Counted from the stretch's first letter, positions 28,308 to 38,048 are shown. The stretch: DNA of 64,000 bases from an uncultured Commensalibacter sp. (GCA_945266285.1 CALYOP010000007.1:83308-147307); one strand, 5' to 3'. Numbers and translations: made by a program. Notes: generated by a model not told the origin, from the sequence alone.

Positions 28308-28864
28308 GATATTCCCCGATGTTTTGACGGTAAACGGGTCTCAATCTCTTCAGGAAGACTAATACCAACCCAACCGGCATCAATTTCAATGATCGGAACG
28401 CATAATTTGGTAAAAGGTATATAAACCTTATGTCCTGCCATTGTGCCCGTTGTTTGTTCGATTTCCAAACTACTTCCTGCTCCATAATCATGGATCGAAA
28501 GAATTTTTCCAAAAGATTCAAATTGATTATCCTCTGATTTGACTTTGGCTTGCAAACCTATCAAATCAACCAGATAAAATTCGTCCTCTTCTTCTTTAGG
28601 GAAACGATCTCTGGGTACAAATAGCTTCCGATTGGTCAATTTTTCAACAGAATTACGGTTATCTAAAGCCTTGCCATTTTGATTGATCAAAATAGCAACC
28701 TGATCACCACACCAATCAAGCGTCCAATGATCGCCGCAATCGTCTATCAATTCACCATATTGATTTAAATCTTCTGGATTTTGCGTGTGACTAAAAACAC
28801 GAACCTGACCACGTATACCGTGCGGTCGTCCAATAGTCCCCACATGAACCAGTTGATTTTTCAT
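28304..28864 (-). CDS. rimM: Ribosome maturation factor RimM
   Basis: RimM binds S19 and helps mature the 30S head. The 186-residue protein has the N-terminal beta-barrel [22 protein letters not shown] and a PRC-barrel-like C-terminal half with [32 protein letters not shown] and [17 protein letters not shown]. It overlaps trmD by four bases and lies 31 bp downstream of rpsP. Confidence 0.94.
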   Translation of the reverse strand: MKNQLVHVGTIGRPHGIRGQVRVFSHTQNPEDLNQYGELIDDCGDHWTLDWCGDQVAILINQNGKALDNRNSVEKLTNRKLFVPRDRFPKEEEDEFYLVDLIGLQAKVKSEDNQFESFGKILSIHDYGAGSSLEIEQTTGTMAGHKVYIPFTKLCVPIIEIDAGWVGISLPEEIETRLPSKHRGIS

Positions 28865-28895
28865 GGTTGGATACGCCTCTTGCCTTTACCGTCAC

Positions 28896-29273
28896 TTACG
28901 CAGCAGGTGCTTCTTCTTTGCTTTCAGCAGCTTTTACTTTAGCTTCAGCAGCGGCAGCAGCACGTTCCTGAGCTTTTTTCTTTGGTGCAGACTGCTTAGG
29001 CTGTTCGTTATAAGCAAATTTTTTGGTAATACCAGCTTGACCTAAAAAGCGAGCAACACGGTCGGTTGGCAAAGCCCCTTTGGACAACCAATGGGTAATC
29101 TTTTCTTGAACCAGACGAATGCGATCGTCATGATCAGCAGGCAGCATAGGGTTGTAAGAACCCACTTTTTCAATAAAACGTCCATCCCGTGGGGCACGAC
29201 TATCAGCAACAACAATGTGATAGTAAGGATGTTTTTTAGCCCCGGCACGGGACAAACGAATTTTAAGGCTCAT
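28896..29273 (-). CDS. rpsP: 30S ribosomal protein S16
   Basis: S16 is needed for 30S assembly. The 125-residue protein starts [42 protein letters not shown] and contains [16 protein letters not shown]. After the core, residues 90-125 form an Ala/Lys/Glu-rich tail ([20 protein letters not shown]) often seen in alphaproteobacteria. The ORF track adds 20 residues; the ATG at 29273 has GGAG upstream and matches family starts. It lies between ffh and rimM. Confidence 0.96.
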   Translation of the reverse strand: MSLKIRLSRAGAKKHPYYHIVVADSRAPRDGRFIEKVGSYNPMLPADHDDRIRLVQEKITHWLSKGALPTDRVARFLGQAGITKKFAYNEQPKQSAPKKKAQERAAAAAEAKVKAAESKEEAPAA

Positions 29274-29313
29274 TGGCACTTCACTCCAGATATATAGCCA
29301 CAAAACAAAGGAA

Positions 29314-30702
29314 TTAACGCAACATCCCACCACCTGGTGGCGGATTCATTCCTTTCGGTAAAATTGCGGATAACCCCTGACGCATCAATCCTTTGACACC
29401 CAGTTTGTTAAGCCGCTTCATCATAGAGGCCATTTCATTAAACTGTTTCAACAGTTTATTAACCTCCTGAACTGTACTCCCCGACCCTGCTGCAATTCTC
29501 TTTTTACGAGAAGCTTTAATAATATCAGGATTTCTACGTTCCGCTTTCGTCATCGAAGAAATGATCGCCTGATGTCGTTTAAGGATCGAAGTATCTATTT
29601 CTTTGTCACCTAATTTTTCTTTAATTTTTCCCATACCCGGTAACATATCCATGATACCTGATATGGAACCCATTTTATTGATCTGGTTAATCTGTGCTGA
29701 ATAATCGTTTAAATCGAACTTGCCCTTAAGCATTTTTTTGGCAAGTCGTTCATTTTCTTCAACATCCAGTGTTTCTGTCGCTTTTTCAACCAGACCGGCA
29801 ATATCACCAAGTCCCAGAATACGGCTAGCAACGCGTTCAGGATGGAATTCCTGCAATGCATCAACTTTTTCGCCGACACCAACCAATTTAATTGGTGCAC
29901 CGGTTATCGCACGCATCGACAATGCCGCACCACCCCGTGCATCACCATCCATTCGTGTCATTACCACACCGGTAATTCCGATTTTCTCATTAAAGATTTT
30001 GGCAGTATGCACTGCATCCTGCCCCGTCATAGCGTCGACAACCAGTAAAGTTTCAACAGGATGAACCAGATCACGGATATTTTCGACTTCTGCCATCAAG
30101 GTATCATCAATAGAAAGCCGACCGGCCGTATCTAGAATAACGATATCATAACCTTGATTACGTCCCACTTCCATGGCACGCTTGGCAATATCAACGGGGT
30201 TTTGTCCTTGTACAACTGGTAAAGATGCAACATTTATCTGATTAGCCAGTTGTTCCAATTGTAATTGCGCAGCCGGACGATACGTATCCAAACTGGCCAA
30301 TAATATCTTTTTATGTTCACGACGGGAAAGAAATGCAGCAATCTTGGCAGAAGTCGTCGTTTTACCTGAACCTTGCAAACCAACCATCAAATACGGAATA
30401 GGTGGCACCGCATTTAACGTTAAAGGAACAACCCCTGCACCACCTAGTGATTCAATCAATGCATCATTGACCACTTTAGCAACGGCTTGACCGGGAGAGA
30501 TATTATGTAAGACCTCTTGTCCGACGGCTTTTTCCTGAACACGTTTGACAAAATCTTTAACTACCGGCAAAGCCACATCAGCATCCAGCATCGCCAGACG
30601 AACTTCACGCATTGCTTCTTGCACATCAGCTTCAGAAAGCGCACCACGCTTTGAAAGCCCGTCAAAAACACCCGATAGTTTTCCTGATAACCGGTCAAAC
30701 AC
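29314..30702 (-). CDS. ffh: Signal recognition particle protein Ffh
   Basis: Ffh binds 4.5S RNA and signal peptides and delivers ribosomes to FtsY. The 462-residue protein has the N domain (1-90) and the G domain with [47 protein letters not shown] and [26 protein letters not shown]. The Met-rich M domain follows, with [18 protein letters not shown] and [22 protein letters not shown]. It is the first gene of the rpsP-rimM-trmD-rplS operon. No SRP RNA gene is seen nearby. Confidence 0.97.
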   Translation of the reverse strand: MFDRLSGKLSGVFDGLSKRGALSEADVQEAMREVRLAMLDADVALPVVKDFVKRVQEKAVGQEVLHNISPGQAVAKVVNDALIESLGGAGVVPLTLNAVPPIPYLMVGLQGSGKTTTSAKIAAFLSRREHKKILLASLDTYRPAAQLQLEQLANQINVASLPVVQGQNPVDIAKRAMEVGRNQGYDIVILDTAGRLSIDDTLMAEVENIRDLVHPVETLLVVDAMTGQDAVHTAKIFNEKIGITGVVMTRMDGDARGGAALSMRAITGAPIKLVGVGEKVDALQEFHPERVASRILGLGDIAGLVEKATETLDVEENERLAKKMLKGKFDLNDYSAQINQINKMGSISGIMDMLPGMGKIKEKLGDKEIDTSILKRHQAIISSMTKAERRNPDIIKASRKKRIAAGSGSTVQEVNKLLKQFNEMASMMKRLNKLGVKGLMRQGLSAILPKGMNPPPGGGMLR

Positions 30703-30724
30703 GTTCTTTTACCTTATCTCTTTC

Positions 30725-30767
30725 CAAAAAATAACGCGTCACTGCGCGAGCCTTCGCGGGGTGACGT
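30725..30767 (-). terminator. Terminator between the Spy-like gene and ffh
   Basis: GTCAC-n2-CGCGA pairs with TCGCG-n2-GTGAC around a 4-nt loop on the minus strand (30737-30766), and TTATTTTTT follows. It should end the LTXXQ-protein transcript before ffh. The ffh promoter must lie between here and 30702, or within the hairpin region. Confidence 0.7.
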
Positions 30768-30854
30768 TTCTTATCTTTGCTAAGCAAGATACCCTCATTC
30801 CTTCACTTATGTCAAGCAAATGAATTAATAAGGGTTTTAATATAAATAATTTAT

Positions 30855-31421
30855 TTATTCAGCAGGAGGAGGCGGTGGTGGTGGTTCATCACCTGGTGCT
30901 GGGGGTCTTGGTGCTTCACCAGCTTCTTTTAAAAGATTATCAATCTTGGAACGAAGTTCTTTTCTTTTGCCATAAGTTTGTTCAACTGCTTTAAGCTGAT
31001 CTGCGGTTAAAAGATTACGAACGGATAAAGCCGCAGTTACTTCTGCATTATGGATCGCTTTATGCGCTGCTTCTTCCTTAGCGAATAATGGTTGTAAAGT
31101 TTCTTGAGTTACTTTTTTGCTGGATGCAAGCAAATCCATGACTTGTTCATGGGTTTGTCTGATGACAGCATGTTGCGCTACAACTTCTTGACGTGTTTTT
31201 TGTGCTAAATCACGGATTTTTTGACGCTGTTCTTTCGTCAGATTTGCATTTGCGAAAATATCCCCCATCGGTCCAAGACCTAGAACACGATGATGTGGCC
31301 CCGGTGGGAAAGGTTTATCCATACACTGCGCAGGATCTGGTTGTGCCATAGCGGGAAGCGCTGTACCCATAAGCAAGCCGGTTGTAAACATCATTGATGT
31401 AAATAGTTTTTGCCGGATCAT
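30855..31421 (-). CDS. Spy/CpxP-like (LTXXQ) periplasmic protein with proline-rich tail
   Basis: This is a 188-residue exported protein. The signal peptide is MIRQKLFTSMMFTTGLLMGTALPAMA, cleaved before QPDP. The mature part is mainly helical and has two LTXXQ motifs, LTKEQ and LTADQ, as in Spy/CpxP periplasmic chaperones. It ends in a Pro-rich tail (APGDEPPPPPPPAE). The start is the ATG at 31421 with GGAG upstream, not the TTG in the ORF track. A second LTXXQ gene lies 650 bp upstream on the same strand, so the pair may be old duplicates. A chaperone or envelope-stress role is inferred from the family. Confidence 0.82.
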   Translation of the reverse strand: MIRQKLFTSMMFTTGLLMGTALPAMAQPDPAQCMDKPFPPGPHHRVLGLGPMGDIFANANLTKEQRQKIRDLAQKTRQEVVAQHAVIRQTHEQVMDLLASSKKVTQETLQPLFAKEEAAHKAIHNAEVTAALSVRNLLTADQLKAVEQTYGKRKELRSKIDNLLKEAGEAPRPPAPGDEPPPPPPPAE

Positions 31422-31433
31422 TTTAAACTCCAA

Positions 31434-32004
31434 TTAATTTGAGTAACTTTCAGAAATGTTATACTAAATAATACAGTATGGAAATAAAATAATTTCCTGT
31501 CGTGCGTTTGCATTATGATTCTTTTAATAACAAATCGATTTGATCGAACTTATTAATAAATATATGAATCACTTTATCTTTTTTAACATTTATTTCATGG
31601 TTTAAAATTAATTCGATATTAAAATACCTATTATTTCCAGAACAACATCGTTTTCGATCTAATTTTTGAAATTTGGCAAGTAATAGGCGTCCGCAATATC
31701 TTGTCAAATTAATGGAATTTTTTTATTTTACAGTAAAGAAAACTCCATTTAATATATCAATATAGCTTCAATAATATATTTTTATCTATGCATTTTTTGA
31801 TCAGCATTATCATTTAGTAAATATTTTTGCTTTGATAAAATCATTTATTTTTTTAATGTTAATCCTATAACCTACAATAAGCATACAAATTTTCACCTAG
31901 ATTAATTGCAGCTATAGATTTAGTTATTTTATGGCTAATTTCATTCCACATATTTTATAAACAATTGTAGCAATCGCTAAAATCGACTTTTTATTTGAAA
32001 TAAT
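31434..32004. other. 570-bp AT-rich gap with no convincing gene
   Basis: This stretch between the two LTXXQ genes holds no ORF with a plausible start and ribosome site. A near-perfect inverted repeat, AATGGA-x-TTTT with AAAA-x-TCCATT, lies at 31711-31749. The promoter of the downstream LTXXQ gene must lie near 31434-31500. It may be a gene remnant; a minus-strand 64-codon ORF here (31513-31707) was not accepted. Confidence 0.4.
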
Positions 32005-32031
32005 AAAGCTCCAATATTTTATTGGAGCTTT
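32005..32031 (-). terminator. Terminator of the upstream LTXXQ gene
   Basis: AAAGCTCCAATA and TATTGGAGCTTT form a perfect 12-bp stem with a 3-nt loop, 42 bp after the stop of the gene at 32073. Reading leftward it continues ATTATTTC. Confidence 0.8.
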
Positions 32032-32072
32032 ACATTAATATCTAGGTATAATTTATTATGAATAATTTTAAA

Positions 32073-32567
32073 TTATTTATGTTCAGCAGCTTTTTTCTGT
32101 AATTGTTTCAAAACATCAAGCTGTTTTTCTCTAGCCATTTTTTGTTGTTCATATTCTTGACGTAATTTTTTAAGCTGATCTGGCGTTAAGATATCACGCA
32201 TTCCCATAAAGAGCTTAACTTGAGCATTTTTCATGCTTTGTTGAAGCGCAGAATCCTCCTCTATAATAGGTTTCAGCGTTTCTTCAGTTACATTACCTTC
32301 TGAAGTTAACGCATCCATTAACTTATTTTGGATTTCAAGAGCTTTTTCACGTTGCGGGGCTACTTCAGAAACCATATTCATCATAAGTTGGGCAAATTTT
32401 GACTTTTGATCTGGAGTCAAAGCCAAACTTTTGAACATAGCACTCATGGAACCCATATCACCCATTGAGACCTGATGCGCAGCAGGTTGTGCCATTGCAG
32501 GCATTCCTGCATTGACACTTAAACCAGCAATAACAGCGATTGGCATAATCCAACTTTTTTTGAACAT
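32073..32567 (-). CDS. Spy/CpxP-like (LTXXQ) periplasmic protein
   Basis: This is a 164-residue exported protein. The signal peptide MFKKSWIMPIAVIAGLSVNAGMPAMA ends before QPAAH. The mature part is Met-rich at first (MGDMGSMSAMF) and then helical, with LTPDQ at two places (about residues 51 and 128), the Spy/CpxP hallmark. The C-terminus is strongly charged (EQQKMAREKQLDVLKQLQKKAAEHK). GGAG lies six bases before the ATG. It shares layout and signal-peptide style with the LTXXQ gene downstream but lacks its proline tail. The Met/His content might suggest metal binding, which is only a guess. Confidence 0.82.
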   Translation of the reverse strand: MFKKSWIMPIAVIAGLSVNAGMPAMAQPAAHQVSMGDMGSMSAMFKSLALTPDQKSKFAQLMMNMVSEVAPQREKALEIQNKLMDALTSEGNVTEETLKPIIEEDSALQQSMKNAQVKLFMGMRDILTPDQLKKLRQEYEQQKMAREKQLDVLKQLQKKAAEHK

Positions 32568-32717
32568 TTAAAACTCCAAATATAATAATATATGTTTCAA
32601 CACTGCATTTATTAACATATTTTATCAATATGGAGAATATTTAAATTATCAGATAATAAAAATGCTTTCGCAAAGAAATACTTAACAAATCACGCAATCA
32701 TTTTTCGAAACCATATA

Positions 32718-34091
32718 CTAAGCCTTTTTCTGCGCATATGGGTTTTTGCTTGTTCTTAATTGCAAACGAATCGGTGTTCCTGGCATATCAAAAGCTGCTC
32801 TTAAACTATTTACAAGGTAACGTTGATAATCTGCTGGCAAACGTTCTGTTCTTGTACCAAAAAGAATAAAAGTCGGAGGCCGTGCTTTAACTTGAGTAAT
32901 ATAGCGCAATTTTAAACGACGTCCGTCAACCAATGGTGGCGGATGGCGAGCTAACGTCTCTTCAAACCAGCGATTTAATTCCCCAGTAGGAATTCGGTAA
33001 TTCCAGACCTCATAGGCTTTTCGCACCGCAGGAAGCAATTTTTTAACATTGGATCCCGTTAAAGCCGAAAATGAAACAACAGGAATACCACTCATTTGTG
33101 ATAAAGAGGTTTCGATACGATCAGCAATTTGTTGTCTTGCGGCATTACGATCTTCAAGAAGGTCCCACTTATTCAGAGCCAAAACACAGCATCGCCCTTC
33201 CCTCTCAATTAACCGGGCAATTTGTAAATCCTGTTCATGAACACCTAATTGAGCATCTATGACCAAAACAACGACCTCGGCCATTTTCAATGCTTCAATC
33301 GTAGCCGAAACCGACATTTTTTCAAGCGAGGCATCAATACGGGCTTTTTTTCTTAATCCGGCAGTATCAACCAGCTCTACCGTACCTTGCTCATCCTGTA
33401 ATAAAACCGTAATCGTATCACGCGTAAGCCCTGCTTCAGGACCTGTAATAACACGTTTCTCACCCAATAACTGATTAATTAACGTGGATTTTCCTGCATT
33501 TGGACGGCCTACAATAGCCAATTTTAAATAATCAGGTTTCTCTTCTTCTTCATCTTGGGAAGCAGCTTGTTTTATCTCAGACGGCAAAGTTTCCAATATA
33601 ACATCAATCAGATATTGGATACCTTCTCCATGTTCTGCTGAAACAGGCACCGGTTCACCAAGCCCAAGACTATAGGTTTCCAAAGCAGCAATATTACCAC
33701 TATGACCTTCGGCCTTATTCGCAACAAGGATAATAGGACGCCCCTGTTTACGTAACCACGCTGCAAAATGTTCATCAACAGGTGTTAACCCAGAACGCAC
33801 ATCAACACAAAATAATACGATATCAGCATCATGTACTGCCATTTCAGAAGATATCCGCATTCGTCCTGATAAAGTTTCTGGATCCTCTTCTTCCCATCCA
33901 GCTGTATCCATTAAACGAATTGGTATATCCCTTAATAAGATATCTACCGATTTTCGATCACGGGTTACTCCTGGATGATCACTTACCAAAGCGTAACGTC
34001 GGCCAGCCAAACGGTTAAAAAGTGTTGACTTTCCAACATTCGGCCGTCCAGCTATAACAATTACAGGCATAGTTTTTGAAAGAGAAGACAC
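32718..34091 (-). CDS. der: Ribosome assembly GTPase Der (GTG start)
   Basis: Der (EngA) is a double GTPase needed for 50S assembly. The 457-residue protein has two G domains. The first has AGRPNVGKSTLFNRL, DTAGW and NKAEG; the second has VGRPNAGKSTLINQL, DTAGLRKKARI and NKWDLLED. A KH-like C-terminal domain follows (RRLKLRYITQVKARPPTFILF). The first codon is a GTG at 34091 with GGAA upstream; a later ATG at 34070 (MPVIVIAGRPN) would trim only seven residues. Eight bases separate it from bamB, so the YfgM-like gene, bamB and der form one operon, a common order. Confidence 0.95.
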   Translation of the reverse strand: MSSLSKTMPVIVIAGRPNVGKSTLFNRLAGRRYALVSDHPGVTRDRKSVDILLRDIPIRLMDTAGWEEEDPETLSGRMRISSEMAVHDADIVLFCVDVRSGLTPVDEHFAAWLRKQGRPIILVANKAEGHSGNIAALETYSLGLGEPVPVSAEHGEGIQYLIDVILETLPSEIKQAASQDEEEEKPDYLKLAIVGRPNAGKSTLINQLLGEKRVITGPEAGLTRDTITVLLQDEQGTVELVDTAGLRKKARIDASLEKMSVSATIEALKMAEVVVLVIDAQLGVHEQDLQIARLIEREGRCCVLALNKWDLLEDRNAARQQIADRIETSLSQMSGIPVVSFSALTGSNVKKLLPAVRKAYEVWNYRIPTGELNRWFEETLARHPPPLVDGRRLKLRYITQVKARPPTFILFGTRTERLPADYQRYLVNSLRAAFDMPGTPIRLQLRTSKNPYAQKKA

Positions 34092-34099
34092 GCGTTTTC

Positions 34100-35476
34100 C
34101 TATCCGAAAGCTGTCAGAGTGCCGTCTTGTCCAACAACCAGCATCTGTTTTCTAACGATAATGGGCGATAAAGCAGGTGTAATGCCCGTTCTTGTTACAT
34201 TTGTAATCTTACCATTGGCTGGGTCAATAGCCACAATACCCATCGGTGCAAAATTACTGATACAAATTAATCGTCCACCACCTAATATAGGACCATACCA
34301 AGCAATTGGGTCTTTATCATTTTCAGCATCTTTAAACCGTCTTAATTGCGTAACCCAACGCACATGTCCCGTAATGCGATCCAGGCAAGCCAATTGCTGA
34401 TCTAGCGATAACATATATAGCCAATCGCCAACCACAACCATCGTATTTTGTCCAGCAACTTCACGTTCCCATATACGACGACCAGAACGGACATCCAAAG
34501 CAACAAGCACTGAACCTAGACTAATTGCATAAACAGTACCATTAACAATAACGGGTAATGCGCTGACAGCGGAAAAATCTGTAGCAGAATCACGTGCACT
34601 GCGGCCTAATGTATCGACCCATATGGCTTCACCGGTTTCCGCTCGAAGCGCAACCAAATCTCCAGAACCGAAGCCAGCAACCAAAATTCCATTTAAATAG
34701 GCTGGAGCTGGCAAACCAAATATTTTAGTTCCAACGGCACCCGCTTGATAAGACCATAATTGTTCTCCTGTTTTGGTATCTAAACAGTAGAAGTTTCCTA
34801 CTAATGTACCAAAATAAAGACGATCACCAACAATAGTTGGTGCAGAACGACCGGAACTTCCGATACTAACCCGCCAAATAATTTTACCCGAATCTTTTTC
34901 TACTTTTAAAGTCTCGCCTGCACCATCAACAATATATAATGCTTCTTCAGTAAGGCCGAGCCCACCACCCAAATTACTGGATCGTGATTTTTTATTATTC
35001 GGATTCATACGCCACAGCTGTCTTCTGGTTCGCCAGTCAAAAGCTGTAACATATCCTTGGGCATCCATTGTAAAAATACGATCACCTTCGATCACTGGGG
35101 TCGAATCAATGATACCTCTCCCCTTGGAACCGAGTGATATATAAGAAAGAATACTGGGTTCTGAAATTCCAGCCCCAATATTACAATCCCACAATTTTCT
35201 TAGACCGCCCATTGCACAGTGAATAGATTCATGGCTGGGAACACGTCCTTCCATCATCCAATTATTTTCAATAACCGGATCTGGAATAGTAATTAAGGTT
35301 TGATCGTCATGATCAACCATCAAACCTGCACTTGTATTTAAAACTTCTTTACGGGTTCCAACTAAAATTGGTTTATGATCTTTTCGACCACATGCAGCCA
35401 AGACGGCCGCTGCCCCCGTGGATAATAAAACTGATCGACGAGATATTTTATTTTTTATTGGCAATTGTATAGTCAT
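34100..35476 (-). CDS. bamB: Outer-membrane assembly factor BamB (PQQ-repeat lipoprotein)
   Basis: BamB is the beta-propeller lipoprotein of the BAM complex. The 458-residue protein starts with a basic region and SRRSVLLSTGAAAVLAAC, with a lipobox Cys at 29. The SRR-x-x-L pattern resembles a twin-arginine signal, so it may be a Tat-exported lipoprotein. The rest is made of repeated propeller blades such as GKIIWRVSIGSSGRSAPTIVGDRLYFGT and GEAIWVDTLGRSA. It overlaps the YfgM-like gene by four bases and sits eight bases ahead of der. The BamB call is preferred over a PQQ dehydrogenase because of length and context. Confidence 0.87.
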   Translation of the reverse strand: MTIQLPIKNKISRRSVLLSTGAAAVLAACGRKDHKPILVGTRKEVLNTSAGLMVDHDDQTLITIPDPVIENNWMMEGRVPSHESIHCAMGGLRKLWDCNIGAGISEPSILSYISLGSKGRGIIDSTPVIEGDRIFTMDAQGYVTAFDWRTRRQLWRMNPNNKKSRSSNLGGGLGLTEEALYIVDGAGETLKVEKDSGKIIWRVSIGSSGRSAPTIVGDRLYFGTLVGNFYCLDTKTGEQLWSYQAGAVGTKIFGLPAPAYLNGILVAGFGSGDLVALRAETGEAIWVDTLGRSARDSATDFSAVSALPVIVNGTVYAISLGSVLVALDVRSGRRIWEREVAGQNTMVVVGDWLYMLSLDQQLACLDRITGHVRWVTQLRRFKDAENDKDPIAWYGPILGGGRLICISNFAPMGIVAIDPANGKITNVTRTGITPALSPIIVRKQMLVVGQDGTLTAFG

Positions 35477-36162
35477 TGATCTGCCTTATTTTCTGCAATC
35501 GCTTGTAACATAAAATTCGCACGACGTTTAACGCCACTTGGTGCCTTGTTATCTTGAACAAGTTGGGCAAAAATTTTACGTGCCTCGATATTTTTTCCAA
35601 CTCTTATATCCAATAAAGCCTCGGCTTCTTGTACCAAAGCATGCCATGGATTATTTTCAGCATTTAAAACGGCCAATCGTGAACGCAACTGGGCTGGATC
35701 GCCTTGATCAAGATGACTTTGAACCCATAATAACGATGCCAGTGAACGGTAAATTGGATCGGCTCTGGAATCGGATTGGATTGATTCCCAAATTTGCGAT
35801 GCTGTTTTAATATCCCCTTTGTCAACTGCAAGTCCTGCTTCTTGTAGATGTGCTAAAGTTCGAATGGATTCAGGAGAATGTTCGGAAATTTCTTTATATT
35901 GTTGGATCGCTTTTTGTCTGACATCCGAGGATATGTCTCCACCAGCTTGCGGTGCAGCCATTTGCATTGTTTGTAAATAGGCAATTGAGGCTTTTTCTGT
36001 TGCCAAATATTGTTGCCATTTCCAAAAACGCCACCCACCAAATATAGCAAGCACAACAATCAGCATCACGGCTGCAGCAATTGAATGCCTTCGAATTAAA
36101 CTTTTCAGACGTTCTGCCCGTCTTTCCGAATCAAGTTCTTTTAGTAAATCTGAGTCAGACAA
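35473..36162 (-). CDS. YfgM-like tetratricopeptide membrane protein (TTG start)
   Basis: This is a 229-residue protein with a short cytosolic N-terminus, one transmembrane helix (AAAVMLIVVLAIFGGWRFW, about 29-47) and a periplasmic helical domain of TPR-like repeats. It fits the YfgM/Tol-Pal-type TPR family that assists envelope protein traffic near SecYEG. The start is a TTG at 36162; GGGGAG lies nine bases upstream. Its end overlaps bamB by four bases, and the YfgM-BamB-Der order matches E. coli, which supports the identity. Confidence 0.85.
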   Translation of the reverse strand: MSDSDLLKELDSERRAERLKSLIRRHSIAAAVMLIVVLAIFGGWRFWKWQQYLATEKASIAYLQTMQMAAPQAGGDISSDVRQKAIQQYKEISEHSPESIRTLAHLQEAGLAVDKGDIKTASQIWESIQSDSRADPIYRSLASLLWVQSHLDQGDPAQLRSRLAVLNAENNPWHALVQEAEALLDIRVGKNIEARKIFAQLVQDNKAPSGVKRRANFMLQAIAENKADQ

Positions 36163-36273
36163 CTGATTGTACTCCCCTCGTTGTCGCTATCCAGCAATAT
36201 AAAGATTACTATAAATAAATTTCATTAAACATCCTTTTACAAAATAACCACATTCTTAATATTTGAACATTAT

Positions 36274-36675
36274 TTAGTTTTTAGATGCTGCTTTTAATTT
36301 TTTAGCTGCAGTTTTTAATTCGGTATCAATTTTGTTAAAATTACCAGAAATACGGTTATGTACTTCAACACTAACCTTTTGGTATACTTCCATTTCGCTT
36401 TTGGCTTTTTGGCTAATCACTGCCTGTTTTTGATTAGATTGCTTAACAACACAGGCATAATACGTCCGCGCAGCTTTTTCATAAGCTTTAAAACGATCAA
36501 CACTCGCATTATAATTTTCAACACTCGATACATTGATTGCTGGTGCTTTGGGTTCTCCCCCACAATTAGGTTCCCACCCTTGTGCTTGTACGCCAGTCTC
36601 AGCAATCATACCCATAGAAAACAAAGCACCCAATCCAAGTATTTTACGCCAAGATTTTTGTGTTAAATGAATCAT
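36274..36675 (-). CDS. Small secreted protein of unknown function
   Basis: I do not recognise this 133-residue protein. It has a signal peptide (KILGLGALFSMGMIAETGVQA, cleavage near residue 31) and a mature part of about 100 residues. Two cysteines (NCGG near 38 and YYACVV near 74) could form a disulfide in the periplasm. The C-terminal half is a likely amphipathic helix rich in Lys, Ser and Val. GAGGAT lies just before the ATG. It sits between the YfgM-like gene and dihydroorotase on the same strand, 111 bp from the former. It is probably a real, lineage-specific gene. Confidence 0.75.
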   Translation of the reverse strand: MIHLTQKSWRKILGLGALFSMGMIAETGVQAQGWEPNCGGEPKAPAINVSSVENYNASVDRFKAYEKAARTYYACVVKQSNQKQAVISQKAKSEMEVYQKVSVEVHNRISGNFNKIDTELKTAAKKLKAASKN

Positions 36676-36705
36676 TTTATCCTCAGTATTATAAAAAGCC
36701 TGTAT

Positions 36706-38025
36706 CTAGTGCTGAAAATGAACCAATCGTCCAGCTGGAGCATTTTGAATTTCATTTTCTTGCATCACAATTTTCCCATCAACGATTGTTGCAATCGGCC
36801 AACCTTGAACTTGCATTCCATCATATGGTGTCCATCCAGCTGGCGTCGCAATCCAATCATTTGTAATATATCGTTTGGTTTTCATATCTACTAGTGTAAA
36901 ATCAGCATCATAACCGACTTGTAAACGTCCTTTCATGGGCATGTGATAAATTCGTGCAGGGCCTGCAGCCATTAAATCAACCAGACGCGTCAAGGAAAGG
37001 CGTTCTTTGTTTACGTGATCCAGCATTAACGGCAATAATGTTTGTACTCCTGGCATACCAGAAGGACAGCATAACCAAGGTTTCGCTTTTTCATCAGAAC
37101 CATGTGGAGCATGATCTGAAGAAATGACGTCCACCATTCCATTTTGTACAGCTTTCCAACACGCCTCGAAGTGACGTTGATCTCGGATAGGCGGATTCAT
37201 CACGGCTCTTCCTTGTAGCCGTTCATAACATTCAGGTGCGATTTGTGTTAGGTGATTTCCTAAAACTTCTATTGTTGCAATATTTTTATAATCCAACAAC
37301 CATTCTAACTCTTCCTGGGTTGTTGTATGTAAAATATGAGCTGGACGATTAGTTTTATTTGCTAGATGAACAATACGACGTGTACCAAGAAACGCGCATT
37401 CTTCATCACGCCATAAACGGTGATTGGCATAAAGCATTCCTTCACAAAATAACTTTTTGCGATCTCGTAAACGATATTCATCTTCAGCATGATAACAAAT
37501 GCGGCGACTTCCAGAAAGCATAATACGTTCGAGACTCGCATCATCTTCAACCATCAAAGATCCCGTTGAGGAGCCTGCATAAACCTTAATCGCGCAAACG
37601 CCTTCCTGTCGTTCAAGCATACCTAGTTGGTCGGTATTTTCTCGGGTTGCACCGATGTAAAAACCGAAATTCACATAACTATGTTGCGGTGCATATTCTT
37701 GTTTCCAACGCAGCATTTTTAAATCGGTCAAAGGTGGTGATGTATTCGGCATATCAAAAACCGTTGTAATGCCACCTAAAGCAGCAGCCTTGGTCCCGGT
37801 TTCAATCGTTTCTACGGCTGAATTTCCAGGATCGCGAAAATGAACATGACAATCCATCATTCCTGGCAATACATAAAGACCTAAAGCATCAATTTCTTGA
37901 TCGGCATCATCCTGAGCCGTTACTGTCAAAGATAAAATCCGACCGTGATGAACGCCAATATTGGCCGGTTCTATTCCCCAAGGAAAAACACAATTCCCAT
38001 TGCGAATTATCAGATCATAATGCAT
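36706..38025 (-). CDS. pyrC: Dihydroorotase
   Basis: Dihydroorotase closes the pyrimidine ring to dihydroorotate. The 439-residue amidohydrolase has the metal-binding DCHVHFRDPG, the carboxylated Lys in AIKVYAGSS, His ligands in CYHAED and HILHTTT, and the Asp in SSDHAPH. The C-terminal barrel edge reads GRLQVGYDADFTLVDM. It is the type I (PyrC/AllB-like) form. Allantoinase is possible, but the DPG and SSTGSLM regions favour dihydroorotase. It is 23 bp downstream of asnB, so it may be read from the same transcript. Confidence 0.88.
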   Translation of the reverse strand: MHYDLIIRNGNCVFPWGIEPANIGVHHGRILSLTVTAQDDADQEIDALGLYVLPGMMDCHVHFRDPGNSAVETIETGTKAAALGGITTVFDMPNTSPPLTDLKMLRWKQEYAPQHSYVNFGFYIGATRENTDQLGMLERQEGVCAIKVYAGSSTGSLMVEDDASLERIMLSGSRRICYHAEDEYRLRDRKKLFCEGMLYANHRLWRDEECAFLGTRRIVHLANKTNRPAHILHTTTQEELEWLLDYKNIATIEVLGNHLTQIAPECYERLQGRAVMNPPIRDQRHFEACWKAVQNGMVDVISSDHAPHGSDEKAKPWLCCPSGMPGVQTLLPLMLDHVNKERLSLTRLVDLMAAGPARIYHMPMKGRLQVGYDADFTLVDMKTKRYITNDWIATPAGWTPYDGMQVQGWPIATIVDGKIVMQENEIQNAPAGRLVHFQH

Positions 38026-38048
38026 TTAATATCGCTTTCTATTTCTTT

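Noticed and set aside
31513-31707. Minus-strand 64-codon ORF with GRLLLAKFQKLDRKRCC, faintly like phage Com-type zinc fingers
   Set aside because: It starts with TTG, has no ribosome site and lacks the first CxxC pair; at best a remnant.
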